Assembly (NCBI RefSeq): GCF_030253575.1
Contig: NC_080564.1
Location: 4,694,501-4,758,500, forward strand
DNA length: 64,000 bases
Source: Rhododendron vialii
Taxonomy: Eukaryota; Streptophyta; Magnoliopsida; Ericales; Ericaceae
Reading direction: 5' to 3'
The notes beneath the pieces were generated by a model. That model had not been told where the DNA came from. It worked only from the letters and a program-made list of their open reading frames with translations, and ran no database searches. A program made the position numbers and the translations under genes. Positions within the stretch are counted from its first letter, which is position 1. Each line of letters begins with the position of its first letter. Shown here piece after piece: positions 1 through 11,316 of the stretch.

Positions 1-3000
1 GAAACTTGCCCCTATTTGGTGCGGCTGCAGTAATCAGCAACTTGTGCTACTAGTATACTAACTTTTATGCTCCGACTTTGACAAGGAATTTTTGGTTGTC
101 GAGCAGGTACCACGTGGCAGTATGTATCAGTGATTTCAGCCATCTAAACGGGTTTTGGACAGTCCAGATTTATTTCCTTTCTCTCCCCTCACCCGACCAC
201 TCTCTCCTCTTTCTCTTTTTCTAAAATCCAAACCGTCTAAAATATATTTGGACGACTAGAAATACCAACAGAATACCATGTCTGTGGTACCCGCATGGTA
301 TCAAAAAACTTCTCGGACTTTAACACCCACCCACTCACCTCTCTCTCTCATAAGTTGATAATAGAGATTGACAGTACCGCGGGACTCATTTCGTGGAAGA
401 TTCAGAGTAGTTACAAAATTGAAGACTTGGACTTATATAAAGTGGTTCAAGTCAATGCTTTATGCCGTAACGCACATTGGTTTTATCTTTGAAATAATGT
501 CGGCCAGACGTAAGCCCTCATGGCTAGCCGAAGTTGACCCGCGGCCTACTTTGGTTCATATGGTCCCCCTGGTTATTAGGGCCCAGCTCCAGCTTATGGC
601 CTCCTGATTAGCTTAATTAATTAATTGCTTAAAGGTTTAATTGAAACTACATTGAAATATGAAATAATCAGATACCAAGATTTTTTTTTAATAAAATAAG
701 CAAAAAAACCTACTTATATCAACCCATAAATAAATGCCAGTTGTTAACAAATAAAATCGATCTTAATTATTTGCTGCCTTGCTTATGAGTTAGGTTATCG
801 AATGATAAGTTAACATCCTCGCATAAAATCATTTCTCGTGTGATTTTTCATATGGTGTAAATTGAACTCGCCAGGATTTAATTCTGACGATTTGAAACGT
901 TCATTTCGCGGCCTCGATATGTACATTATCTATGCAAAAAAAATAAAATCAAAATGGGTTGGAAATTGATAATTAGCTAGTATGATTTTTGAACGAATCA
1001 TTTTTGTTTTGAGAGAAATTTATTGTCAAAGTTCTAATCATCAATTCCTCATAAGACAAATATGATTCTAATAAGCACCAATTGATATTCGCTTGACTTG
1101 ATTTCTTTTCTTTTATGAACGATTTACGTGTCGATGCTAAAAAAAGAAGAGGATCTTGATTTCAATGATATAGCGTTTCTCTTTTTTTTTTTGATAACTC
1201 ACCTGTCCAAGCTAACTTTTGCGCATCTCAACCAATGCAATGGTATTATGTACAACTTTAAATTAGGCTGTTGTCCATTTTGTCCAACTAATTACGTAGT
1301 CTCATGTGAACAAATATAGACCCACAAGGCAGTGACTATGCGCTGCGGCACACCGTCTGTTTTGATTATTGTTTGCATTTTTTAAGCTTCAAACTTTTAG
1401 GACTGATTCATAAGTTTCAGTAGATCTGTCAGTAGACTGGATTGAATCTGATTATGATAGAATCCAAATCCGAAATTGCTTGCTTGAATCCGATCGGAAT
1501 CCGAACTTCATGAATCTGATAGTAGTAAAATCCGAATCCGAAACTGTTTCAGTGTACAAAAAATCATTCCAATCTATAGCTAAAACGATCCCTGCCACAC
1601 CTTGTTAAAATAAAATCCTAACACTCAATTAATTTATTCTCCTGAGTACTTTCTTGCATTTTTTTTATAAGATTTTTTTAGGGTACGTAAAAGGCCCAAA
1701 TTTAATGGCATCTATTTATTGGAGTGATTATCCGGTGCTCCTGGACACTGCTTGACGGATCTTCTCCACCATACATTGACGTGGAAGTCACACACTTGGT
1801 GGTCAAACCCGCACCAATGCAAAAAATTTAGTATTATTTGTTTGCAACACGAATCAGTCGCAATCGACATTTTGAATGGTGAAACTGCATCGATATTTAT
1901 ACGGATTTGCTAATCAACTGCAAGTACTAGAGCTACCGTACGTAGTACGAAAACTGCATAATCGAAACCGCTAAGAGAATTTTCTATTCAACACCTCATC
2001 CAAGAAAATACCATGTGAAAAGCTCATTGAATTAACGATCTCAAGAGATTATTCAAAGGGACATGACGCTTCTGATCACAGTCCACTTAAGTGGACTGCA
2101 CATTAATGCGGTTGCTACGTTTTGAGGCCTACTATTATTAACCGGATACGAACCAATATTTATTCAGAACACATTTATCTTCTAAACAAATGAGCTGAAC
2201 AGAACACAGTACTGGATATCAAACTCGATCGTTTTGGAAAGATCAATAAATGTATTCTGAATATCAAGTATTGATTTCGTATCTCATCGTGTTTTTGACG
2301 AGTCTAGGAGATAAAACAATTTTAATCATTAAGATGAATTCCGAAACTGTACGGTGCAGTGTATTTAAGTGGACTATCGAGAGAAGCATGCATGTTCCTT
2401 GGTATTTTATTTCCACTGGTTCAAGAAGGAACATTTTTTTCTTCAAAATGGCCTTATCTGAATGGTACTGGAGTATTATGTCAAAAAAGATCTAGTAGAA
2501 AAAACTAACAGACTTTGAATTTAGTTGTCAGTTGTCACCGTCGTGGAAATTGGACTGTTGTGCTTGGAAATACCCTGATGATGGGTGCTTCAAGGAATTT
2601 CATTTGTTATTAGTTTGGGGATTAATGATCTTGTTCAAACCTGTGTTTGAAATTGTGTGCCTCGTGGAAACTCCTTTTAATGCTCTTTCTTTCGTAATCA
2701 AGCAAATGAGATCTTGTGGGTGTGAATGCATGTTTTACTTGGTCCAACCTTACATGCTAGTGTCATCATGATGCTAAAAACATGTAAGAATTATGGAGGA
2801 GGCTCTTTAGTTTTAAGCAAAGTTTTCGACCCTCGTTAGTGTGAACTCAGAATTTTGGAGGTTAGTATTCGATCAGGGCGTCTTGAGATCATCCGAGATT
2901 TGACGCAATATGTAGAGAAATAAATTTTAACCTTATCTTTAAAGCACATGCAATGTGCGACTGCTATTTGACTCGAGAAATTTATGTTGCTAGAAAGAAA

Positions 3001-3640
3001 AAAAAAATCAAGCTAATTGAACGAGAGATAAAAATGTAACATCATGGTTGCAACTATATTCTACAAAAAAAAATCGAGAAGAAAAACCACGAAAAACCAT
3101 CAACTAATAATCCAAAGGAACTGGAGGTGTGAACTCGTGAGACTGATCCAAACGATTTTAACTTGCTCTGTGGGCTGCAATTTGGGTATTGTGTTTCTCT
3201 CACCTCTATGAGCCCGACTAGCCTAGGAGATTAGGATCCATGAGTTACTAAAAATTTAAGATGTTCTTCTTGGTAGGTCGGTCCTGTAGAATGCCCGATT
3301 CGAACCATTATGACGAGCCGCAATAAACCGAGGAAGTGAAAGTTCGGAGTGTTCTTGAAAGATGGAGGAAAGAGAGGAGACGAATCTCGATTGCCTCCGC
3401 TTGTCTTCCTCGTGCTAGAACAGCTACTCATGTTACTCATGTTTTGTGCGCTAAAAATCTGTCTGAGATCATTAGGTTTCGTAACAGCTCTATAAGCTCA
3501 AGTCATTCGAGGTCGGCTCGTGATTGATTCAACTAAAACATTAAATTTAAGCACACTTTAATGTTAAAAACAAAGGTATTAAAATTTGCTCGACTTATGG
3601 TTCTATTTGGAAGTTTCTCGTCCAGGAAAACAACCCAATT
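1..3640. other. AT-rich intergenic stretch, no gene seen
   Basis: Only short open frames without family resemblance occur here. There is a degenerate run of AATCCGAA-like words around 1432-1556, a perfect 20-bp palindrome at 2079-2098 (CAGTCCACTT and its complement), and poly-A/poly-T tracts. A CACGTGGCAGT word near 110 resembles one near 21730-21850, so part of this stretch is probably old dispersed repeat. I see no splice-consistent coding exons. Confidence 0.6.
3467..3570. repeat. dispersed repeat, copy 1 (copy 2 at 7350-7495)
   Basis: This block shares long near-identical words with 7350-7495: ATCATTAGGTTTC, then a run beginning CTCGTGATTGATTC and continuing through a stretch ending in GCACACTTT. 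The two copies lie on either side of the prohibitin gene and its inserted transposon, in the same orientation. The family is unknown; neither terminal inverted repeats nor a target duplication was found. Confidence 0.6.
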
Positions 3641-3649
3641 GTTTTACAC

Positions 3650-3713
3650 GGCCCAATCTAATCAATAAGCTGGCCTTTGCCCAAGCCCAAAGGCCCAACT
3701 TCCAAGGCCCAAG
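3650..3713 (+). promoter_or_regulatory. cluster of GGCCCA (site II / TGGGCC) motifs upstream of prohibitin
   Basis: At least three GGCCCA words (near 3650, 3692 and 3706) and two further GCCCAA words lie within about 65 bp. In plants such TGGGCY/GGCCCA clusters are TCP-bound elements typical of promoters of mitochondrial and translation genes. They would have lain about 570 bp before the prohibitin ATG without the later 2.15 kb insertion. Promoter function is inferred. Confidence 0.45.
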
Positions 3714-4178
3714 ACCTTCGACCCGAACCTCTTTCCACCTCACTTTCTTAGAGCCAGTTTGGAAATTATGTAGGGAAAATGACGGCCAATTATCAAAATA
3801 CGTCCTGAGCCGTTTCGTTTTCCTATTTTCTTCTCACTTTCTTTTCAAACGAAACAACGGCAAGAAGTTTATTTTCAATTCTTCCATCTTTTTCCACAAG
3901 TTCCAAACTAATTAAAGTCTCATGAGAAGTTTATCTGTTTTTGAGAACTTCTCAAACAGCAATAAGTCTAGAAACACTCTTACCGATCACTCATCTCTCA
4001 CATATATGCAGCCTATTAATTGTGGGGCCGACACATATGTAAGAAAAGACTGGTCGGTAAGAATGTTCGTTGCATTGTTGCTCAAACAAAACAATTACAA
4101 TCTGCGAGTGTAGTGATTAAGAGAGCAAACGAATGACATTTTAGAGGATTTTGTGATTAAAATGTTCCAAACAGGGAC

Positions 4179-4188
4179 CTAGGGTTTT
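4179..4188 (+). promoter_or_regulatory. telo-box (TAGGGTTT) of the prohibitin promoter
   Basis: CTAGGGTTTT contains the plant telo-box (AAACCCTA on the other strand), usually found near the start site of housekeeping genes together with site II motifs. It ends only about 10 bp before the left target duplication of the inserted transposon. Without the insertion it would lie about 100 bp before the prohibitin ATG; now it is about 2.26 kb away. Confidence 0.5.
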
Positions 4189-4204
4189 GCCGACCCAATA
4201 TCTT

Positions 4205-6356
4205 GGGGCAAATTTCACTGACCTCCCCTGAGGTTTCTGACACAGGCAGAGATCTCCCCTGAGGTTTCTGAAATATCACTAACCTCCCCTGCTTTTGCTG
4301 ACAATACTAATATTGCCCCCTCCGTTACTTCTCCGTTATAAAAATTGACAGAAACTGCTGATGTGTGATGATATCAACGTTTTATACCAAATGTGATACC
4401 TTTTTTACGCTTCCTTCCCTTCTTTTTTTTCCTCCCACCTCACAATTAATGTCTTATTAAGGCCCCGTTACTACTAACAAAAATCACAAAAACTTAACGC
4501 ATTTTACTAGAATCTCATTTCCATTAACAAAAAATACTAAAAACTTAACACATTTTACCAACTCAACAATTTTTTCACTCACATACCCAGCAAAATAAAA
4601 TTCACTACCAAAAAATAACTTGACATTTCTCAAACAATTTATTTATTACCAGAAATACCTAACAATTTTTCAACTACAAATAAAAATCTGCAGATTTTTC
4701 ACTACCGAAACAACCCCTAAGAACAAAATCTCTCTTTTTTCTACTCCAGAAAAGCTAAACTGCATCTCTCACCACCATATCTCTAATTCAATCAAATTTT
4801 GAGCTGACCCTTATGATTGAAAAGCTAAACTTCATACTCCACAAAATTTGATTGAATTAGAGATATACAGTGCATTGCTTAACCCATTTGCCACCCCATT
4901 TCCCTTAAAGTTTTGGGTTTTTTTAAATGATGTTTTTTTTCCTCTTTTTGGATTTGTATTAGATTCGATTAATCATCCTTCTTGGTGAGAGGAGTCTAAA
5001 AAATAATGTCATACCAAAAGCAAAAAAAAATTTATTGAGACGGAAAAAAAATCAAACAACTGGTATTGTTATTTTTTTTATTGTATTATATGAACTTTTT
5101 CAAATTTCAGTTCACACTTTTTGCACTTTTCTTATTCTTCTTGTTGAGACAGACCATTAATCATAAAAATTACGACGAAACCCTCAAAAAAAAAAAACAA
5201 AAAGTCAAAAAAATACCAAACAAAAAATTTAGGAAGAATGGTCCTACTGATGAACTTAATGAAGAAAACTGGCGTAGAAAAGATAATCATAATACTTCTA
5301 CGGGCCACTATCTATCACTATTTTTTTTATTATGACCACCATTTTTATTACTTAGGAATCCAAGTTAGCTTACGCATATCTCGACTAATTTTGGGGGTCC
5401 AATCCCACTCGAAAGGTTCTGAACTTGTGATCTTGGGAAGGAGTAGTAAACCTCTAAGTCTCAAATCTTGCTTTGAAATCATTCAGATCAAAGCCCGTCA
5501 AATTCGAACACTGCTTTCAAAATTGAGATATGCTTCGATGAATTCCTGGTACTCCATCACTGATATCAAAGCTCAACATCACCAATTTTAACTTTATGGT
5601 ATTCTATTTTGATTCCCAAACAGAAATGATGGGGACATCAATTTTTTTCAAAAACGGATTTCTCATGGACGAGTTGGTGTTTTTCTTTTTTTCGATCGGG
5701 TTAAAGGTGAGTCATAATGGTCAGCTCAAAATTTGATTGAATTAGAGATATGGTGGTGGGAGATGCAGTTTAGCTTTTCTGGAGTAGAAAAAAGATAGAT
5801 TTTGTTCTTAGGGATTGTTTCGGTAGTGAAAAATCTGCAGATTTTTATTTGTAGTTGAAAAATTGTTAGGTATTTCCGGTAATGAATAAATTGTTTGAGA
5901 AATGTCAAGTTATTTTTTAGTAGTGAATTTTATTTTGCTGGGTATGTGAGCGAAAAAATTGTTGAATTGGTAAAAAAAAATTTGTTAGTGAAAATCAATT
6001 GGTAAAATGTGTTAAGTTTTTAGTATTTTTTGTTAATGGAAATGAGATACTAGTAAAATACGTTAAGTTTTTTGTGATTTTTGTTAGTGATAACGGGACC
6101 TTAATAAGACATTAATTGTGAGGTGGGAGAAGAAAAAAAAAGGGAAGGAAGCATAAAAAAAGGTATCGTATTTGGTATAAAATGTTGATATCATCACACA
6201 TCAGCAGTTTCTGTCAATTTTTATAACGGAGAAGTAACGGAGGGGGCAATATTAGTATTGTCAGCAAAAGCAGGGGAGGTTAGTGATATTTCAGAAACCT
6301 CAGGGGAGGTATCTGCCTGTGTCAGAAACCTCAGGGAGGTCAGTGAAATTTGCCCC
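4205..6356. mobile_element. non-autonomous DNA transposon with ~0.6 kb terminal inverted repeats (MULE-like)
   Basis: The element is about 2152 bp. Its left arm (4205 to about 4816) is repeated in inverted orientation on the right (about 5712-6356), starting GGGGCAAATTTCACTGACC at both ends. The arms look only a few percent diverged by eye. AATATCTT flanks both sides (4197-4204 and 6357-6364). Because the site reads CCC...GGG, the duplication could be any even length from 8 to 14 bp. Each arm carries two to three subterminal copies of CCTCCCCTGAGGTTT, plausible transposase-binding repeats. The AT-rich interior has no recognisable transposase, and holds a SINE-like segment (about 5353-5462). 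Long arms favour a Mutator-like element; an 8-bp duplication would also fit hAT. Confidence 0.85.
5353..5462 (+). repeat. SINE-like segment inside the 2.15 kb transposon
   Basis: The stretch reads AGCTTACGCATATCTCGACT followed about 70 bp later by AAACCTCTAAGTC. It shares these words, in the same order, with the segment at 41055-41265 (CAGCTTGTGC, then AACCCCTAAGTCC). It resembles widespread plant tRNA-derived SINEs carrying a GTCAGCTTNNGC box. Ends are not clear. If correct, this is a SINE nested in a DNA transposon. Confidence 0.4.
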
Positions 6357-6415
6357 AATATCTTGGGAAACAATCTACACGATCCAAAACCCCCGTCTCT
6401 ATCCCCAAAACCCTC

Positions 6416-6439
6416 ACTCTCTCTCTCTCTCTCTCTCTC
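6416..6439 (+). repeat. (CT)n microsatellite in prohibitin 5' leader
   Basis: A run of about 12 CT units ends just before the prohibitin ATG (6445). The complementary GA runs sit in the leaders of several other genes in this window. In plants such sites can be bound by BBR/BPC GAGA factors; function here is not shown. Confidence 0.9.
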
Positions 6440-6444
6440 ATCCA

Positions 6445-7281
6445 ATGGGCAGCAACCAGGCCGCGGTCACCTTCCTAACCAACCTCGCCCGCGCCGCCTT
6501 CGGCCTCGGCGTCGGCGCCACCGCCCTCAACTCCTCGCTCTACACCGTCGACGGCGGGCAGCGCGCCGTCCTGTTCGACCGCTTCCGCGGCGTCATCGAC
6601 CAAACCGTCGGGGAGGGCACACATTTCCTCATCCCCTGGCTCCAGCGGCCCTACATCTTCGACATCCGCACCCGCCCCCACACCTTCTCCTCTGTCTCCG
6701 GCACCAAAGACCTCCAGATGGTCAACCTCACCCTCCGCCTCCTCTCCCGCCCCGAGGTTAACTCCCTCCCGAGAATCTTCCAAACCCTAGGCCTCGAGTA
6801 CGACGAGAAAGTCCTCCCTTCGATCGGCAACGAGGTCTTAAAAGCCGTCGTGGCCCAATTCAACGCCGATCAGTTATTAACTGATCGGCCGCTCGTGTCG
6901 GCGCTGGTGAGGGAGAGCCTGATGAAACGTGCGAAGGATTTTAATATCGTCTTGGATGACGTGGCGATAACGCATTTGTCGTACGGGGCGGAGTTCTCGA
7001 AGGCGGTGGAGCAGAAGCAGGTGGCCCAGCAGGAGGCGGAGAGGTCGAAGTTCGTGGTGGCCAAGGCGGAGCAGGAGAGGAGGGCGGCAATTATAAGGGC
7101 GGAGGGGGAGAGCGAGTCGGCGAAGCTTATATCAGAGGCAACCGCAGCGGCGGGGATGGGGTTGATTGAGCTGAGGAGGATCGAGGCATCGAGGGAGATC
7201 GCGGCGACACTGGCCAGGACGCCGAATGTCACGTACCTGCCTCAGGAGCAGAAGATTTTGATGGGGCTTAATGCACGCTGA
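6445..7281 (+). CDS. PHB3: prohibitin, type I (PHB3/PHB4 class), mitochondrial inner membrane
   Basis: This is a single uninterrupted reading frame of 278 residues; type-I plant prohibitins are about 277. Prohibitins form ring complexes in the mitochondrial inner membrane with type-II partners and support respiratory-chain assembly and m-AAA protease control. Residues 9-32 form the uncleaved hydrophobic N-terminal anchor. The SPFH/PHB domain covers about 32-195 ([48 protein letters not shown]). A Glu/Lys/Ala-rich coiled coil follows at about 180-240 ([18 protein letters not shown]). The start is ATG 6445 ([10 protein letters not shown]). The frame is open upstream to 6283 inside a transposon arm but has no ATG there. 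The first ~350 nt are strikingly GC-rich with C/G-ending codons, unlike its neighbours. PHB3 and PHB4 cannot be told apart by eye. Confidence 0.96.
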   Translation: MGSNQAAVTFLTNLARAAFGLGVGATALNSSLYTVDGGQRAVLFDRFRGVIDQTVGEGTHFLIPWLQRPYIFDIRTRPHTFSSVSGTKDLQMVNLTLRLLSRPEVNSLPRIFQTLGLEYDEKVLPSIGNEVLKAVVAQFNADQLLTDRPLVSALVRESLMKRAKDFNIVLDDVAITHLSYGAEFSKAVEQKQVAQQEAERSKFVVAKAEQERRAAIIRAEGESESAKLISEATAAAGMGLIELRRIEASREIAATLARTPNVTYLPQEQKILMGLNAR

Positions 7282-7349
7282 ATCGGTAATGTTGTTAATC
7301 TTGATGTTCTTGTTGGACTCCTGAATGCTTGAAATTAGGGTTTAATGTC

Positions 7350-7495
7350 CGGGATCATTAGGTTTCATAATTTGATAGAACAGCTCCATAAGCTCATATG
7401 AAATCAATGCTTGACAATATGTCAAGTCACTTCAGCTCGGCTCGTGATTGATTCAACTAAAACATTAAATTTATGCACACTTTCATGTTGAATTT
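7350..7495. repeat. dispersed repeat, copy 2 (copy 1 at 3467-3570)
   Basis: This copy contains the same ATCATTAGGTTTC and CTCGTGATTGATTC blocks as copy 1, with an extra insertion of about 40 bp between them. It begins about 70 bp after the prohibitin stop codon. Confidence 0.6.
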
Positions 7496-9778
7496 AATCT
7501 TGATGTTCTCTTAGTATTATTGTTACTGACACTTGTGAATGCCTGGAATTCTGTTACTATGATAAGACTCATGAACGCTTGGAATTAGGGTTTATTGTCT
7601 TTTTAGGTCATGTTCAAGGTTTAACTTCACCTTGCATTAAATTTGAGTGATAGGTTAATTCTATATAAACTACTTTGACAGGCAAACGCAAAATTCAGTA
7701 CGATTGCCGAGTGTTGCGTGGGTAGGTGTTGAATGAAGGAGAGAAGTGGAAACTTTAGGTAAAAGTAGTCAAGTTTTATTTTCGTTTGGGAAAAAGAATT
7801 TGAATAAATCGAATGAGTAGCCGTTGATTTGAGTAAGGGTGCTTTTCCACTATTTTTTATTGTCTTCAGGTCAAGTTGTTTATGCTAAACAATATTTTAG
7901 TTAATGTATGTGAGGGGAATGACCTATCTTGAAATCGATGAAAACATGGGGTTTAGTCCATTTAACTTAGTCGAAACACCCCCTAAAGCTCAATTTTATA
8001 TGGTTTGAGTAAGGGAAGTGAGATTTTGATGGGTTTCTTTGCCAAATTTAAGTTGAGTAAGGATTTGAGTGAGGGCTGGAGATGCTGATTATAGTCGTAC
8101 CCAAGTTGGTTCATCATTTTTTGGATGTTTGTTGGTTCCATTTTCCTTTCGACATTTTACTTATTGGTGCCTGCCCTCGTTAAATTATCGTACTGTTGAT
8201 GTGGTTATGACTCTAGTCAGCACGCATCGACCTAATTGAAGCTTACTGTACTGGGTAACTTGTTGCCTTTTATTATTTTAATCGCTATGTCTGATTATTT
8301 ATGGCTCCAAGCGACTTAGTGTAGATGGCCTTATTTTAGGAGAACTATTCTGTTCAAGTCCTTCAAGAGTGCAAAACTTTTTTGGGTAGCGCTCATTGTT
8401 ATGATGATTATTGTGTCTCTTTTTTTTTGGATCTGCGTGATTATTGTCTTTGACAAAATGCTCCTAGGATTTGGTGTTAGGATCAGGCTAGCAATAATTT
8501 GACTTCAATAATGATTGAATGGGGATTTGTTTGTTTGGATTTTGATCATTTGATTATGGTTAAGGTGATTGAGATGCCATATTTTCACCATCTGTGTGTA
8601 GTTGGCTACTTCATCACTGTAAAATGTATATATCATGCTTATCAAAACAAACAAGTAAATCAAGGAGTAAAAGAAAAGTACTCCATCTAATATTAAAAAG
8701 ACTGCAGAAACAGTGTCGAGGAGGCTGGAGCGTACTCATGACTAATGGAAGCTTAGTTAGTGGTCACTAAATTTGCTTTGTTTTTAAAGACAAGCTTATA
8801 AAGTGCCTTTATGCCATATTTTTTAAGGTGCCAAACCATGCCATTTTTAATGGGTCCAACTCCAAAGTCTCCATCTCACATGAGTGGAATCAACTGGGGC
8901 TTTTAACGTTGTAGTATAGAAATAAGGTGCATGTTTGTTGCTCTAAGCTCTTAGCAAGAGGAAAATAAGGTGGTTGCTCCAAGCATTTACCACAAGTCGT
9001 TTGCATCTTTATGTTGAAGTATAGCTTAGTTTCGTTATACTAGTTTGTTTCATGTTAAAAAAAAAATCTTTGATGTACTTGTTTTTATTTTTATTTTTGA
9101 ATTGTTTCTCTTTGAGTTCCATTAATATAAACTTGAAATGGATTTACGCTGGTAGCCGGAAAGATTTGGAAGGGGTCTGCGAATTTATGATGATAAAGTT
9201 ATGTACATAGGGCTCTTTTACTTATGTGGATATCAGGATATGTGCTGGTCTAGGGTAGTTAAGACTGCCATTTTGTCTATGCATTTATCACAGCCTCAGA
9301 GACTCTGATTAGAAACTAATGGGAAAGAGAATGTACTTTGGTGATTTGGTGTATTCTTACAGTATTCCTTTTTCTTTTCTTTTTTGTTGCTATAATGGCG
9401 ATCTTTTATTACTAAGGACGGATACAGTCTTTCTGTTGATACAATCGGTTGATAAATCTTTTGAGACTACCGTTTTCTGAATTATGCTCTATAATTTAAT
9501 CCGTGATGAAGTCATTAGGCGTAAAGGTTAACTAGGTCTATCAGCTGACTCTGGACAATGAGTGATTCTATAAACAAAGGAGTATAATTGGTATTCTTGT
9601 GCTCCATTTCCGACTATTAGGCTATTATATTGTCAGTCCTCTGTCATTTTATTTATTTGCAGTTTCTAGTTTTCCCTGGATTTTTGTGCCTGACATTTTG
9701 TTCCTATTTATTAAGCTGAGCTTTCTACTAGTCTTAGAAGGAAAGGCAGAACAATAACGTCTGCAAGTTTTCGCACCC

Positions 9779-10028
9779 AAAGAGATTGTTTCATCATATA
9801 ACTTTATTGTTTAGATCTTTGCCTTGGATTTCTCTTGAATGCGCTGCTTATGCCTTAAGCTTATTCATGTGTGTGCTTGAATTCAAACTTTCTTGTATTA
9901 CGCAAAGAGGTTGTTTCATCATATAACTTTATTTTTTAGATCTTCGCCTTGGATTTCTCTTGAATGCGCTGCTTATGCCTTAAGCTTATTCATGTGTGTG
10001 CTTGAATTCAAACTTTCTTGTATTACGC
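9779..10028. repeat. two-copy tandem duplication, 125-bp unit
   Basis: Positions 9779-9903 and 9904-10028 are nearly identical (for example ATCATATAACTTTATT and CTTGAATGCGCTGC in both). Only a few substitutions separate them, so the duplication is recent. No coding content was found. Confidence 0.9.
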
Positions 10029-11316
10029 TTGGGGCCTCATTGCTTTGCTTGTATGTATGACCTTATTCAAGACACTTCAAAAATTTCCTCATGTTTTTCA
10101 TTGCTGGCAGGGCTAGTTGGTGGTTGATCCAGCTTTAGATCGTTGATGATGGTGCCACCTACTAGATGTCCTCTGTTGCACATTTGAGACTTACCTATCT
10201 TCGGAGATTTACGAGTTATTAGGATTAAAAGTTCTTTTGGAAACAAAATGCTGCTTTTGGGATGTATATGGCGTACTTTTCTTTTGGATATATTCGTAAA
10301 GAAAAAAGAAAAACCCTTAGCTTTTGGACATCTTGGGAATGCATGCCTCTAGCTGCCTCTATGCATCTTTTATCTGAGTTGTTTTTTGGGGTTTTGATTA
10401 CATTTGATGGGAAGGTTCTGAGTTACTTGGATTGTATGTCTGTGTATGGAAGCTACATTTGAGTGTAGTGAGCTAAGCAAAATGATCCACCTTTTGGCAT
10501 TGGCCACGGTTTTTCTACTAGGCTTTTATGCCTGGGAGCCAAGTAGTTGTTTGGCCTAGTTAAAAATTCAGTAGACAAATCAGGTTAGTTGTTGGTTATT
10601 GGTTTTGGTTATGTTCCCAGATTTCACAGGTTTAGCAAGGTCTGAATCCGTGTGTTAATTGATGAGGAGGAGCTAAACAGAACTGCATTATTCGGCTCTC
10701 GTTTATTTGAGGTTTGGCAAGAGGCTTAAACGTTAAAACTTGTGCGGCAGCCCCAGCAAACTTGTTGGGGTTTTGTGCTTTACTAAACTAAATTCATGTG
10801 CTATAGCAGTGCCTCGTGCAATACCTTACAGGCAAGAACATGTTTTGAATACATAATCTATTTTCTTCCTTTTGTAAGCCTGGTTATGCGTTTTCATGCG
10901 TATGCTTGGCTGGATATCTTCGTATAAAACAAACTTATTTTGGACAGTCGAAAACTTGATCTTTGCCTTCTGATCAAAGGAATGGGCATTTTACAAAAAT
11001 ATTTCAATTTTTCGTTGTCTGCCATTGGATTTCCATTTCCCAGTTTCCTCATTTAATGACGTCTTACCGTACAGAACAAAAAAGGCATGGTAAAGGAACC
11101 AAAATTACATGAAATGACAAAAATACACATTTAAGAACCAGAATGCATCCGTGATGCTAACTGAGATGGTATCGGATTTACAGCATAAACCAAACAAAGA
11201 AACAAGTTAATAACGATTTACAAGTTCACGGCGATTTACGCCTTGGTCGATTTGTGACTTGAATAGCAGACAAAAAGAGGGCATACTAGAGCCTTCTGTT
11301 CCTAGAAAACAAAGCA

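Larger units (their letters stand above)
7282..11316. other. intergenic stretch between convergent prohibitin and GT-1 genes
   Basis: No coding exon is recognised. A possible 3'-leader intron of prohibitin would start at GTAATG, seven bases after the stop codon (7289), and end at the TGGCAG near 10111; this is inference. The stretch also holds dispersed repeat copy 2 (7350-7495), a segment similar to 13737-13845 (about 7885-7985, sharing words such as GAAAACATGGG), and a 125-bp two-copy tandem duplication (9779-10028). The GT-1 3' UTR probably occupies the right end. Confidence 0.5.

Noticed and set aside
2079-2098. Perfect 20-bp palindrome
   Set aside because: No neighbouring gene start or repeat structure gives it a role; recorded only as an isolated motif.
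3586-3915. 109-codon open frame upstream of prohibitin
   Set aside because: No family resemblance; it runs through the GGCCCA motif cluster and is better explained as promoter.
4620-5908. Mirror-image 60-codon open frames at 4620-4802 (+) and 5726-5908 (-) with nearly the same translation
   Set aside because: They are the same sequence in the two inverted arms of the transposon, low-complexity, and match no family.
6283-6444. In-frame upstream extension of prohibitin by 54 codons into the transposon arm
   Set aside because: It starts with GTG, not ATG, and consists of transposon end and CT repeat; the family N-terminus begins at 6445.
6475-7232. Minus-strand frames opposite prohibitin
   Set aside because: Antisense shadows of a GC-rich coding sequence; no domain match.
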